The translations under genes and the position numbers were made by a program. Below, piece by piece: positions 1 to 10,159 of a stretch of 64,000 bases of DNA. Position 1 is the stretch's first letter. Each line of letters begins with the position of its first letter. Under the pieces are notes generated by a model. The model was not told the origin of the DNA and did not search any database. It saw nothing but the letters and a program-made list of their open reading frames with translations. Source of the DNA: Tubiluchus corallicola (taxonomy: Eukaryota; Priapulida; Priapulimorpha; Priapulimorphida; Tubiluchidae); contig JAQGDQ010000050.1 in the NCBI GenBank assembly GCA_030141605.1, positions 197,971 through 261,970 on the forward strand, in the 5' to 3' direction.

Positions 1-124
<124 letters not shown>

Positions 125-235
125 CATGAGGGGAAGCGATAGGGAAACATAGGAAAAAAGAGGAATAAAGAGGGAGGAAAAGAGAGCGAGGGAGAAATAG
201 AAGAGACAGGGAAGGAGAGGGATAGAATGAGAGAG

Positions 236-788
236 GCATTTTCCTACATGCATATATATATATATATGTTCTAACGGCTTAGCTAAGATAATACAAGAAT
301 ATTAATAAGAAAATCTTTAGTAAAGGAATATCAGTCGCAAAACATAAAAAATAAACAATGCCACTCGATATTATAAATATCATACCTACATTTTCCATGT
401 AAATCCTGAGTTTTAAAATTTGAATTTGATTTTAAACAAAAGTGCTCTAGCTGGGGTTAGATAAGCTGAGGATCGACTTCTAAGTTGTTCGTAGTAGTTC
501 ATTCATTTCATTTTTTACTTCATCTAATATTCAACCGATTTTACATAAAATCCAACAACATTATTTATAAATACTTTATTATTGTAAACGACGACATTTC
601 AAGAACAAGCTAATTCTCATCTTCACACCACTGTATTATTAAAAAAATTTGTAATAATAGTTCGGGATTCTATTTAAAAAGCAAATAACTGTTCTTTCAA
701 CATTTACTGAAACTATCATAGTTTCGTTTAGTTACAAGTGAATTGTGTTTCATCCGCAAATACAATTATTACATATTTTGTCGCGCAG
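236..788. other. AT-rich sequence upstream of GT31 gene 1
   Basis: No coding exon recognised. A short (TA)n run sits near 249-267. The stretch ends in a plausible splice acceptor (cgcgcag, 782-788) directly before the coding exon, so this is probably intron sequence of the first glycosyltransferase gene, whose upstream exon would lie left of the window or remain unrecognised here. Confidence 0.4.
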
Positions 789-1770
789 GTTGGAAAAAAA
801 ATTGGCGGGGAATGAAAGAATTAGTTTGAACAAAGACAAAACTACTAGGGCTACAACATCGGACGTATCGTGGTATGGTCCCTCTTCAGAATTTGTGGCA
901 AACAACATCAGCTACGGATACACCTATCCAAATTCTAAGACAAAATCATCCAATATGACTCTACTCATAGCCATCCTTTCAAGTCCTAATGAAAACGACC
1001 TACGGCTTGAAATGAGGAAGACCTGGGGAAAAGTTATAGATCAGCTTGGCGATGTTGCTTTAGTGTTTGTCTTGGGTAATTTAAGTGATACTGCTTTTTT
1101 GAAAGACAATAAAGAAGAGATGATGAATTATTCAGATTTGATTATTGGCAACTTTTTAGACAGTTACAAGAATATAACTCTAAAGTCGATCTTGATTTTG
1201 CACGTAGCTGAAAAAATATGCCCAGCTTGTAAGTACGTCATGAAAACTGACATGGATTCCTGGGTCAACGTTTATCAATTGGTTCAATTTTTACGTAGAC
1301 GGGGCAAAGAAAACAATGTGATGATAGGAAAAATAACTATAAACAACACTGTGAGCCGAGAAAAGAATCACAAGTGGTATGTTTCGGAACATAATTACAA
1401 CAAACCTCGGTATCCTCGGTATCTACAAGGTGCTGGTTATGTTATGAGCATGGACGTTGCACAAGTGTTGTACGAACATTCGCGAAACACAAGAGTTGTG
1501 CCAGCAGTGGAAGACGCTTATATATCGGGAATTGTTGCAGAAAAGGCTGGCGTTGTTAGGCTCCAAGACGAGCATGTGTATAGAGAACTTTCATGTGTGT
1601 ATGAACCTTTGGAACACGTACATGTTGTGCATCACGTAAACGACTACACTAGGAAAATACTTTTTGACAGAATGCGAATGTACTGGAAAGATGTCAACGC
1701 CAGCTACGTGCTAAGCAATTGGTTGAAACCTTCGCAGAATAAAAATCTTACCAAACTGTGCTATACTTGA
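789..1770 (+). CDS. GT31 beta-1,3-galactosyltransferase-like enzyme (3' exon, 5' partial)
   Basis: Large terminal exon of a Golgi glycosyltransferase of family GT31 (Galactosyl_T fold), expected to transfer a hexose or N-acetylhexosamine in beta-1,3 linkage from a UDP-sugar onto a glycan. The open frame runs from a GTG at 745, so no Met opens it; I start the exon at the acceptor cgcgcag|G (exon from 789). Counting from 745: TLLIAILSS (72-80) with RKTWG (91-95) is the GT31 opening block; KTDMDSWVN (167-175) is the metal/UDP-sugar DxD block, retaining D169 and D171 although the usual DDD is DMD; YPRYLQGAGYVMS (223-235) is the acceptor-side block; VEDAYISG (255-262) keeps the acidic pair near the catalytic base. 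No N-terminal membrane anchor is present, as expected if it is on an upstream exon. A paralogue follows at 4247. The exact acceptor sugar cannot be told. Confidence 0.85.
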
Positions 1771-2010
1771 ATTATTTCTGGCATCTGCTACTAGCAGCAA
1801 TGTAGCATTTGTTTGCTTTTATCATTCCGAATTTTTAGCACAAAGAGTTTTAATTGGTTTCAACCTTCATATTACAAATATCGTACATTTGTGTGTACGT
1901 CTGCTGTTTGTGCTCTTTATAAGCATTATTGATGCTTATAAGTGCTTTTGTACTGACAATTAAAGTCAAATAATCACATTGTATCTTGTTTTGTGTGATC
2001 TTGAACATAA

Positions 2011-2016
2011 AATAAA
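2011..2016 (+). promoter_or_regulatory. Candidate poly(A) signal of GT31 gene 1
   Basis: AATAAA about 240 bases after the stop codon of the first glycosyltransferase exon. Position is suitable for a 3' UTR end, but the hexamer is common in AT-rich DNA. Confidence 0.4.
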
Positions 2017-2109
2017 AAGCTAAATTATCAGCCAGGTCTTGTTTTTTTGGTGCGGCTACTGAAAGCTTTTTTTTAAATGGCTATAAAATATAAAGGCCAA
2101 ACCATATTC

Positions 2110-2290
2110 TCCTGTTCTTACTGTCATTGACTGGACCACGAGGAGGACGGTACATGGGTGAACACAAGCATGGGATATGCTGAAATACATCAAAGCTTGA
2201 CAATGATTACGCAGATGATATAGCACGTTTCTTTTCAGAGGAACACGAAATTCAGCAGACAATAAACGGACCAGCACGATGATTGACTAG
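2110..2290 (+). mobile_element. Decayed LINE reverse transcriptase fragment (YADD region)
   Basis: In shifting frames this reads like the palm domain of a non-LTR reverse transcriptase: IDWTTRRT-like residues precede the catalytic motif DYADDI (codons at about 2205-2222), and a following stretch resembles the usual FADDIALLSH surroundings. Stops and frame changes break it, so it is dead. It lies between the two GT31 exons, with further LINE-like sequence at 3070-3500. Confidence 0.55.
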
Positions 2291-3069
2291 TTGATTTCTT
2301 TATCACTCTGCTGCTATGTATTGAGAGTGCTTTACGTCATGGCGTCAAGGCAGCTGTTTTTCAGTTGATAACTATGACTGACACTAATCCAGCATTTAGT
2401 TTTTTAACATGCAATAGTTTTTTCGCATAAATTAAAAACCACTAAAGGTATAAATTTGTAGCTTACGCAACCAAAAGCTATTGTGCAGTAACATCTGATT
2501 GTGAAATTTCATCATTGCAGAGCACCTGCTTCTAAAGTTATTGTAGTCTGAACTTCGGTACATTTTTCTACGCCACCCTTTATAGACCTACCCATTCATG
2601 GAAACCTGCGTTTGTACATTCATTTTGGAGAAAGTTTAAAAAGAGCTTGTTTAGTAAAAATGCACGCGAGTCAACTCCACACCTACACATTGTGTGTGTT
2701 GGAGAAACTGGTTTGAGTAAAACCCAATATGCGTGACACATTTGACAGACACATCCATCCGGCAAAAAAACTTTTGTAGAAACGGTAAAAATGTAGCGTC
2801 ATTGGCACTAACGAATTATGCAAAGAAAAATATGATAACTCAAGAAACGCATTTTTTGGAAAGCATAAAGTTGTCCCAGGTTTGGCCCAGTCTTTAAGGA
2901 AATGAAAATAGTCCGTTCCAGATTCAAGCCACTGTTGTAGACACGAAGAAATGACAAAATGTGATAATTTAGCTTGTAGCTTCTATGAGGACTCCTCGTA
3001 CGAGTTCTGGTGAAATATGAAAAGCATTAGCAACAGCAACAAATGAGCAACGAATAACATGCGACGTAT
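2291..3069. other. Unassigned sequence between LINE fragments
   Basis: No convincing coding exon. Part of it may belong to the LINE debris on either side. A weakly zinc-finger-like frame near 2580-2765 does not hold the Cys/His spacing. Confidence 0.3.
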
Positions 3070-3500
3070 TGCTCACGGATATATAACTCTCGACGGTGTC
3101 GAAATCTGTGTTAAAAATATCCACATGCAGTATCTTGGTCATGTGCTTTCCAATGATCTTGCTGATATTTTAGACATAAATAACCAAAATCATTTGCTAT
3201 TTGCCAGATCTGATAAATGTTATTAACCAAATTTAACTCTTGTTCAAAAAAATGTTAAAACTATGCTACTACATTCGGCCTTTAACAATTATACTATAAT
3301 TACCTATTAGCTAAGTTCAATGTACGCAGTTTAATCAAGATCCGCGCCTCTTGCATCATTGCTCTTCACATGTTTTTCGCATGTTATGCACACGATACGC
3401 CATCTTCTACAAACTGTGAAGAAAATTATACATGTATAAAACATTTTAAAGTATTGTTGTGTCATTCTGGGTATAGTTTCTGCCAACACGAATGATTGAG
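3070..3500 (+). mobile_element. Decayed LINE reverse transcriptase fragment (thumb region)
   Basis: Reads in one frame as LDGVEICVKN..QYLGHVLSND.AD, the thumb-region signature that follows the YADD box in many non-LTR elements, then after a stop and frame shifts LVQKNVKTMLLHSAF and RSLIKIRASCIIALHM, matching the C-terminal part of such ORFs. Stops show it is inactive. It could be the same insertion as 2110-2290, though about 780 bases separate the boxes, more than the usual distance. Confidence 0.55.
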
Positions 3501-4193
3501 TCAGCAAATTTTATTGTAATCATACGTGCCGTCCAACTGACATACTATTTTATAGCAAAATATTTAGGAGATGGTATGCTTTATTGATGTAGAAACTGCT
3601 GATTTTTTTTAACTGATGCCTTGTAGTTTTAAATTCTGTGTATATTTTTGTTATATTTTTGTATATATTTGTAGTTCTTTTAACAGTGCGTGACACGTAC
3701 GTAGTATTTCTTATCTTTTAATGTAAATTTTACTTTTATACAACATTTTTTATGTGATGAAATACTTTAAACAAAAAATAACGAGATTTTTTGACGGTTC
3801 TCTGTACACTTGAAGGCCAGGACTATCTGTATTCTTGGTTGTATATTGTATTAAACACCCTCGACAAAAACTCTGTCAGTATGGCAAGCTTCAGCTCTTT
3901 AGGTGCAACAGCTGACTGACCATAAAAAGACAGACACGCATACATACACAAACACACAAATACTTACTATCTTTTATAATAAGTATGATATACTAAAATT
4001 ATCAGCACATTTATGGGATACACGGGAATGAGCTCGGTTTTAATGGTTCAATTTTTGGCAAAGAAAATACCAAAAAAAATAGAAATAAACCTAGAATTTG
4101 AACAGGGAATTTAATATGCATCATTATAATTACAATAACAATCACTACAATTACAACTTAAAATAACAATAACAACAAATAATTAACCGCAAT
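3501..4193. other. AT-rich intergenic or intronic sequence
   Basis: No gene recognised. Sequence is AT-rich with short homopolymer runs and leads into the splice acceptor before the second GT31 exon, so its 3' part is probably intron. Confidence 0.4.
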
Positions 4194-4246
4194 ATGGCTT
4201 TTATGTGGCTTTTTATACAAAACAATGTACCTTGTTTGTGTTTCAG

Positions 4247-5117
4247 CGTGTCATCCTTCAGAGCAGACAATGAAACTTATACTTACGTTTATCCTCATCA
4301 TTACCACAAATTCAAGAAAGCAACTCTCTTGATAGCTGTCCACTCTGCGCCAGGAGAAATAAAAGAGAGGTTTTTCATTCGAAAATACAGTTGGGGTTTG
4401 TATGCTCAACAACGGGGTGATATTTTTCTAATGTTTGTTGTGGCTGACGAAAGCGTATTGAAACCTTATAACATATTTAAAGCAGAAATGGACACGTACA
4501 AGGATATGATAGTCGGTAGTTTCAAAGACAGTGACAAAAATGTGACATTAAAATCTGTTATGATGCTCCATGCAGCAAACAAGATTTGTCCAACCTGCGA
4601 GTTTCTGATGAAATCAATTGCAGATTCCTGGATCAACGTGCATCAAGTCATACAATTCATTGAAAAACATGACAAAGAAAATACGATGGTGGGAATATTA
4701 GCTGTAAACCAAACTCTTGAGCGAAATCCTAAATATAGGTGGTACATTTCAGAAAAGTATTACACCAAGACTGATTATCCGCCATATTTACAAGGTCAGA
4801 GTTATTTAATGAGCATGGACCTTCCTCGTGTGTTGTATGAACATTCACTAAATACAAAAATTTTGCCTACCGCAGAGAATCTTTATGTAACGGGAATTTT
4901 AGCAGCAAAAGCTGGTACTGCTCGGCTGCACACTGACCTCATAATTTCGGATTTAGCTTGCGTATATGGAACTTTACAATCTGCATTAGTGATACACAAT
5001 GTTAATATACACTCGCAAATGGTTTTGTTGGAAAGAATTCAAAGATCCTATCAAGCCATTAGCAGTAAAAACGATGAAAGTAGATATTTAGTGAAAAGCC
5101 AAATGTGTACGATATAA
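4247..5117 (+). CDS. GT31-like glycosyltransferase paralogue lacking the DxD motif
   Basis: Second GT31 (beta-1,3-galactosyltransferase-type) exon, roughly 45% identical by eye to the first. I start it at a strong acceptor (pyrimidine tract then tttcag, exon from 4247). It joins in the same codon phase as gene 1's acceptor, so the intron looks ancestral. An in-frame ATG at 4194 would alternatively begin a 307-residue protein with a short hydrophobic start. Numbered from that ATG, TLLIAVHSAP (44-53) opens the domain and YPPYLQGQSYLMS (195-207) is conserved. The metal-binding block reads SIADSWIN (141-148), so the first Asp of DxD is lost. The later acidic pair is AEN (227-229) instead of E-D. 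The frame is otherwise intact, which suggests a constrained but catalytically weak or dead protein, or recent loss of function. Confidence 0.8.
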
Positions 5118-5501
5118 GGGTGTCTTGTTTATACATTACGATGTGTTCACATAAAGATCATATTCACATACGCGGCTATACTGTGGGCAAATTTTTAGGT
5201 CAGGTCCTTCAATTTGAAATGTAAACATCTAACGAGTTGAAATAACTTGCCAGAAAATGGAGCGACCTAGATACTTCCACGGGTGCACACCTAAACGGGG
5301 ATTAGTTGTCAGATATTGTTACTGTTCAAATCCTTCTAAATGTTGCTTTACTAAGAGACCCCAAAAACCTTTTACAGATATTTAGTGATTTAGCAACGGT
5401 TTTAAAGTGATTTCACCTAAATAAGTCAGAAGCCATATATATATTAAGCCAGTTCGCATAATAATTGCGTTAAACATGTATCATATAAGCTACAATACTG
5501 A

Positions 5502-5507
5502 AATAAA
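5502..5507 (+). promoter_or_regulatory. Candidate poly(A) signal of GT31 gene 2
   Basis: AATAAA about 385 bases after the second glycosyltransferase stop codon. Supported only by hexamer and position. Confidence 0.3.
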
Positions 5508-6285
5508 ATGGTTAGTTCCTAAACGCTCACGCTAGCAGCTTCCCAGGATCATTTTAGTTTCAGCAGCAACGCGTATGTACGGCGTCAAACAGTAGTCTGT
5601 AGGAAGTCTGACAAACTCTCCACTACTACAATGCGTACGCCTGCTCTACGTGTCTCCATCTGAACTCCATATCTTGCCAAATTTCTCGAAACGCTAACCG
5701 TGAGTTGGTCGTCAATAAAAGCGCTCTTTGGAACTATGTACAGCTCACGTGTGCAACTGGTTTACTCATGGTATCAGATTAGATCGTGGCTTCTTCGTAC
5801 TTTAATAATTACTATTTTCATCCTGTCCATCCGTTTTCTCAATTTGTGCTTCCACAACTCGTTGAATTGTACAGTAATTGCAGCCATCAGTCAGCGTTAC
5901 TTAAAACGCAGTACTTTAACTGGTGTATTTGCGAATCTCACGGCTAGCCAGTGCTGCAAGTGTTACGTACATGGTGGCTGCGTAGTGCTACAAGATGCTA
6001 AGTTGTACTTTCTAGACTAATAAATGCAAAATTGTTAGCTACCCAGTGATACAAGTTATGCAATTTTGATGGCTAATGACGGCGAGACTATGTGTTAGGC
6101 ATACCGATATTGATCAATTGTATAACTTTAAAAAAGGTAGAATAAGGAAAACGTTACGTGTTTGACATGATTATTGGTTGTCAAATTGTTGTTTTTCTAT
6201 GATATAAGCAATAACATTATGACAGTACGTATATTTTTCTCTGGGTACAGTGTTCAGCTAAACCTTAAGTAGGTCTTAATGGCAC
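5508..6285. other. Intergenic sequence, no gene recognised
   Basis: Contains a 106-codon open frame at 5700-6020 that lacks an ATG start and resembles no family I know. Nothing else supportable. Confidence 0.35.
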
Positions 6286-6400
6286 AGTACGGAACGTGGC
6301 ATTTATGCACAGCCGTTTGAACAGGGACATTTGGGCACAGGACACTTAGGCACGAGAAATTTGGCTACTGGATACATTCGGACACGAAATGTTTGGGCAG
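6286..6400. repeat. Degenerate short tandem repeat (GGACAYTTNGGCAC-like)
   Basis: Five or so diverged units of about 15 bases follow one another: gggacatttgggcac, aggacacttaggcac, gagaaatttggctac, gatacattcggacac, gaaatgtttgggcag. Unit boundaries are approximate and the first is fading. Confidence 0.6.
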
Positions 6401-7020
6401 TAATAAAATATAATGTTGTACCAATCTTTTTATTTGCGTATATTAAATTTTTAACGACAGTCTATAGTTTCCTAACACTAACAGTATTTTAATTAAGAAT
6501 CATCATCACTTCACTAAATAAAACATATGCAATAATATATAAAAAGATTAACATACATGAAGCAGTGAAAACTAGCCAGTTGACTCTGCACTTTGTGGCT
6601 TTCGACTTTCAGTATTATGTGTAGTTTTAAAAACGAACGAAGCTGAACATAACGCTGTTAGACTTACACTAGCATTTTTAGTAAAATACGACAGCATTTT
6701 ATATCAACAATATGTAAGGTATCACAAAAGAAGCTAAATAACAGAAGAGTGTCACAAAAGTATGTATGCCAACCAAAATTTAGTGTTAGTGCACCAAGCT
6801 AGTGCATTATATATCACGATATACTATATTTATTGAACGCTTGGTGTGTTCACAATTAGAAGAAATGACATAGAATATTTTGTGAAATTGTATGTATTGG
6901 ATGCCACCCCGAAAGCTACTAGAAAATAAATCATGCAATTAATGAGCCAAATGATGCGATTAATTAGCAATATTTGCATGCTTTTTTGCTGTATCTCTTG
7001 TGAGATGCATGACAATAGAA
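6401..7020. other. Intergenic AT-rich sequence
   Basis: No gene, RNA gene or clear repeat recognised. Confidence 0.35.
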
Positions 7021-7021
7021 T

Positions 7022-7313
7022 CTAGCTAAAAATTCACACGAAAAAAGTCACAGGAAAAAAGCCACAGGAAAAAAGAAACAACCCTAATCACACACCTTAA
7101 GCTATTGAACAGAAAGTAATATATAAGTAATGTATGTCAATGCCATGAATTCTGTTTTATTACTTTAATTGTTTATGATACTTAAATAAATTGTGACTGA
7201 GTTGAATATCTTTGCTTGACTATCTGACTTTTTCTGGACACCATAAATTAACTGTGATATTTTTCCTAGCCAAAATTGTAACTTTTTTCTGTGACTTTTT
7301 CCTGTGACTTTAT
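7022..7313. repeat. Inverted-repeat (MITE-like) structure
   Basis: The arm at 7041-7075, built from AAAAAAGTCACAGG units, is the inverse of the arm at 7281-7313, with about 205 bases between. Each arm contains two tandem GTCACAGGAAAAA-like units. Each end also begins with a similar CTAGCYAAAA segment in direct orientation (7022-7031 and 7266-7275). No coding capacity; could be a MITE remnant. Exact ends and target duplication are unclear. Confidence 0.5.
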
Positions 7314-7662
7314 TCCCGCTTACCATGACAATAAGGCGCTCAGCAGCTGTGTGCTATGGTGATTTTAGTTTTTTCACTTTTTTACAGAGTCCTACTTAAA
7401 AAAATAATTATTTCTTTGCTTTCAAAGACTTTACGTGTTCTAAAGTTGAATAATAGACCAATCACTATCTGGCAACGAACGAGGATTCCTCATAAAGTTC
7501 AAGCTACTAGGCAAGTATGGCAGCGTAGTAGTGTGCTCTAGGTGTGATCGAGGCTGCCCACTGAATGTGCGTCGGTGCTTAATTGATGTCTAGTATGTCA
7601 ATCATTTTCGTTGACTGCCCAATCAGCGTGCAAGTTATTTCACACCCCTGCAGAGCTTACTT

Positions 7663-7917
7663 AAAGGAAGACAGGATGATTTTTCATATACTACCCCATT
7701 TTCAAGTCCGATAAAAAGTATACATTTTAACACCATTAATATTGCAAAAGTGTTTCTGATAAATAAATAATAGATTAAAAATTTAATTAACGGTGGGCGA
7801 GCCCAACTATTGATGACATCACAAAGTAACATAATTTTCAACAGCAAAACTATTCTATGAGCGTGTTGCATGTTCTTTGCAGAAAGCAGAAATTGAAGTA
7901 CAGTGCTACAGTAAGAT
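7663..7917 (-). repeat. Dispersed repeat, copy A
   Basis: About 255 bases that match, in inverse orientation, the sequence at 27190-27465. Shared blocks include GCTGTTGAAAATTATGTT, GGGCTCGCC, TTAATT, TATCAGAAACACTTT and GGTGTTAAAATGTATAC. Divergence is perhaps 20-25%. No coding potential recognised; probably an interspersed element of unknown class. Confidence 0.7.
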
Positions 7918-9063
7918 GTTCAGTGTGTTGTACTAAAACTAGGCATGTTTTAAGATAAAAATTCAAATTTCAAATTTACCGCTGTGATCGCGCTTGAGCT
8001 GTCGAACGTGCGTAGTTCGTCAGAAACTAACACAGCTGAACTGAGAGGTACAGTACCTCTTTTTTGTGCAATGCGTTTCCGTAATACAGGCGCTAGCGCC
8101 AGTCTAGTAAATGGCGAAATGCATATAACAGCGAAGAACTAGTGGCGCGAATGCGAAATTCTCTTTGTGAGGTAATAATTCTTTCACGTAAGTTATTTTT
8201 GAGAAAATAGTGTGTTCCCTTTCAATATTTTTAAGAGTAGATTGTTTGGAGCTACAGTTTAAGATTGGGTCCGGTTTTGCTTTTACTTATCGCAGGTACG
8301 TTCGGGACATTTAGCTACAGCTGCGTCTAATACTATTATGAAAAATGTTCAACTTTTCATTAGTTAACGGGAGAAATATTGGTCTGGTTCTAGATTTTAT
8401 TATTGTAAATTGAAGTTGTAAGTGAATTAGTGGAAATATCTAGTCTAGTTTCGTTTATAGGAAGAAATTCACAACGCTTACGTATATGAGTTGCTGATTT
8501 AACACCATTTTGCTATCAAGATAATACGCAGTTTAGTTTAGTTTATGGCTTTGCAAGTTAGACAACAACAACTATTTGATTAACTTTAAATAAAGTCAAA
8601 ACAAAATGTTTTCTTTTCTGGCCAGTTTTTATAAACCTCAATGAGATCTTCACAGTCAAAATTAATTCAAATGTGGTCAAAACTTATATTGTACATCAAT
8701 GTAGTATTAGCTATTTTACGCTATTTTTCTGGTTATAATCATGGTTAAAAGATGCCATTGGGACTTATGTAACTCGGGCATTCAATATAAGGGTCGTTAA
8801 TAAGTATAATAGGTTTATCATTTATTTTTGCAATAAGCCAATACCTCAAGTATAAAATACACTATCCAAAGCTAAAAAAGTCTGTTGGGAATGCATATTA
8901 CATCTCGCCGGGGTTCTTCGTATTTCTAGTGTAAACGTAATGCGTTGTACCACTTTGCAGCCATCTGAGAGTATTTGCAATAGGTCTACTGGGTAGCCCA
9001 GAGATTTGAATATACACGTAAAATGAAATAATAATTGGCAGTGAAAACGACATAGAGAATGCT
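7918..9063. other. Intergenic sequence, no gene recognised
   Basis: AT-rich with a short more GC-rich patch around 7980-8170. No exon, RNA gene or repeat could be supported. Confidence 0.35.
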
Positions 9064-9301
9064 CAAAGACAAAGACGAAGACACCATTTATTTACCGTAG
9101 CTAATTTAGCAAAAAACATTAGTACTAACAGCTATTTAGCGACTTACACTTGGTAATACAGGTAAGGACGCAACACACAAATAACGAATAACATCTAGGT
9201 ACCTCCTTGGACATATGTCCTGGCGTTAGCAGCCGCTAGACACGAACTCAAGATTTGGTGGTTGCGGTCCGATATCTAAACCACTTGGCCACCCTACCCA
9301 G
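9064..9301 (-). mobile_element. tRNA-derived SINE
   Basis: On the minus strand the head reads like a tRNA: an A box TGGCCAAGTGG (plus 9281-9291) and a B box GAGTTCGTGTC (plus 9239-9249), spaced as in a polymerase III internal promoter. The non-tRNA body follows, then a short repeated tail CTTTGTCTTTG (plus 9064-9082). The acceptor stem does not pair well, so this is a SINE and not a functional tRNA gene. Confidence 0.7.
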
Positions 9302-9884
9302 GACAATTAGTTATTAGCATCAGTAAATTTTCTACTCAAAAACTTTAATTGCGTAGCCTTTCAGCTACTTAACGTTGAGATGTGCGATCTGAAAAAAACT
9401 AAATTAACATGGCACAACAACACACTTTATGCAATCAGAATGAGAATTATGTTTGAAAAAACCAAGGAAAACGGACCTTGAAAATTAGGGATATTTATCA
9501 TTGCTCGAGCATGGCTTCAGCAATCATATACATTACTATGAGCTTGGAGCGCTCTGTAGCGGCCCAGAAGCACCTGAAGCACTGTGTAGCCAACGGACTT
9601 TCATATAGGCATACGGTAATATCTTGTACCACCTTGTAGCTGCCTAGTAGCACTAGGTAACCGCCAGATATATGAGAAGAGAGTCATTAATGCCGTGATG
9701 CCAATACGAAAAACTAACCAAATCTCATCTCTCATCCCGAACGAAAAGATGGCAAATCGCAAATCCATTAGTGGTCATCCACTCAAATCCTCAATCGGAC
9801 AAAAGTATTGATTAGTTTAATTAGGAGATACTTTTGAATGAATCACTCGATGACCACCGAACAACAACAGTTACAGTTTTCTTT
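9302..9884. other. Intergenic sequence, no gene recognised
   Basis: No coding exon or clear repeat. Contains AATCACTCGATGACCAC near 9840-9856, faintly like a segment near 26490, too short to classify. Confidence 0.3.
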
Positions 9885-9950
9885 TAACTTTAACATTCAG
9901 TACGACGTTACAAACTGAAATTCATGCAGAATCACATTCCCCATTTTCTT
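9885..9950 (-). mobile_element. Short LINE fragment repeated at 11681
   Basis: This 65-base block, containing GTACGACGTTACAAACTGAA, is repeated in the same orientation at 11681-11745, where it lies inside the LINE remnant. It is therefore a second fragment of the same LINE family, lying just beyond the 3' side of the larger remnant. Confidence 0.6.
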
Positions 9951-10159
9951 TTAACTTTAGTTTAAACATAATTTATTATAGGATTGGATCAGACAGTTTG
10001 AACAACCTGATTTAGGATCCTCACCACAACAGACTTTATACACTATTTACAAAAACATTTATAGTAAGAATAGACTATAACTACACAAGCTAACAAGATT
10101 TACTACAAGATTACATTAGACATTAGTAGAAAATGACGGCTAAAAAATATTAATGCACG

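Noticed and set aside
2580-2765. Zinc-finger-like residues in a plus or minus frame
   Set aside because: Cys and His do not keep C2H2 spacing in any single frame.
5700-6020. 106-codon open frame
   Set aside because: No ATG, no splice context and no recognised family.
9195-9301. Functional tRNA gene
   Set aside because: A and B boxes are present but the acceptor stem and cloverleaf are not, and a SINE body follows.
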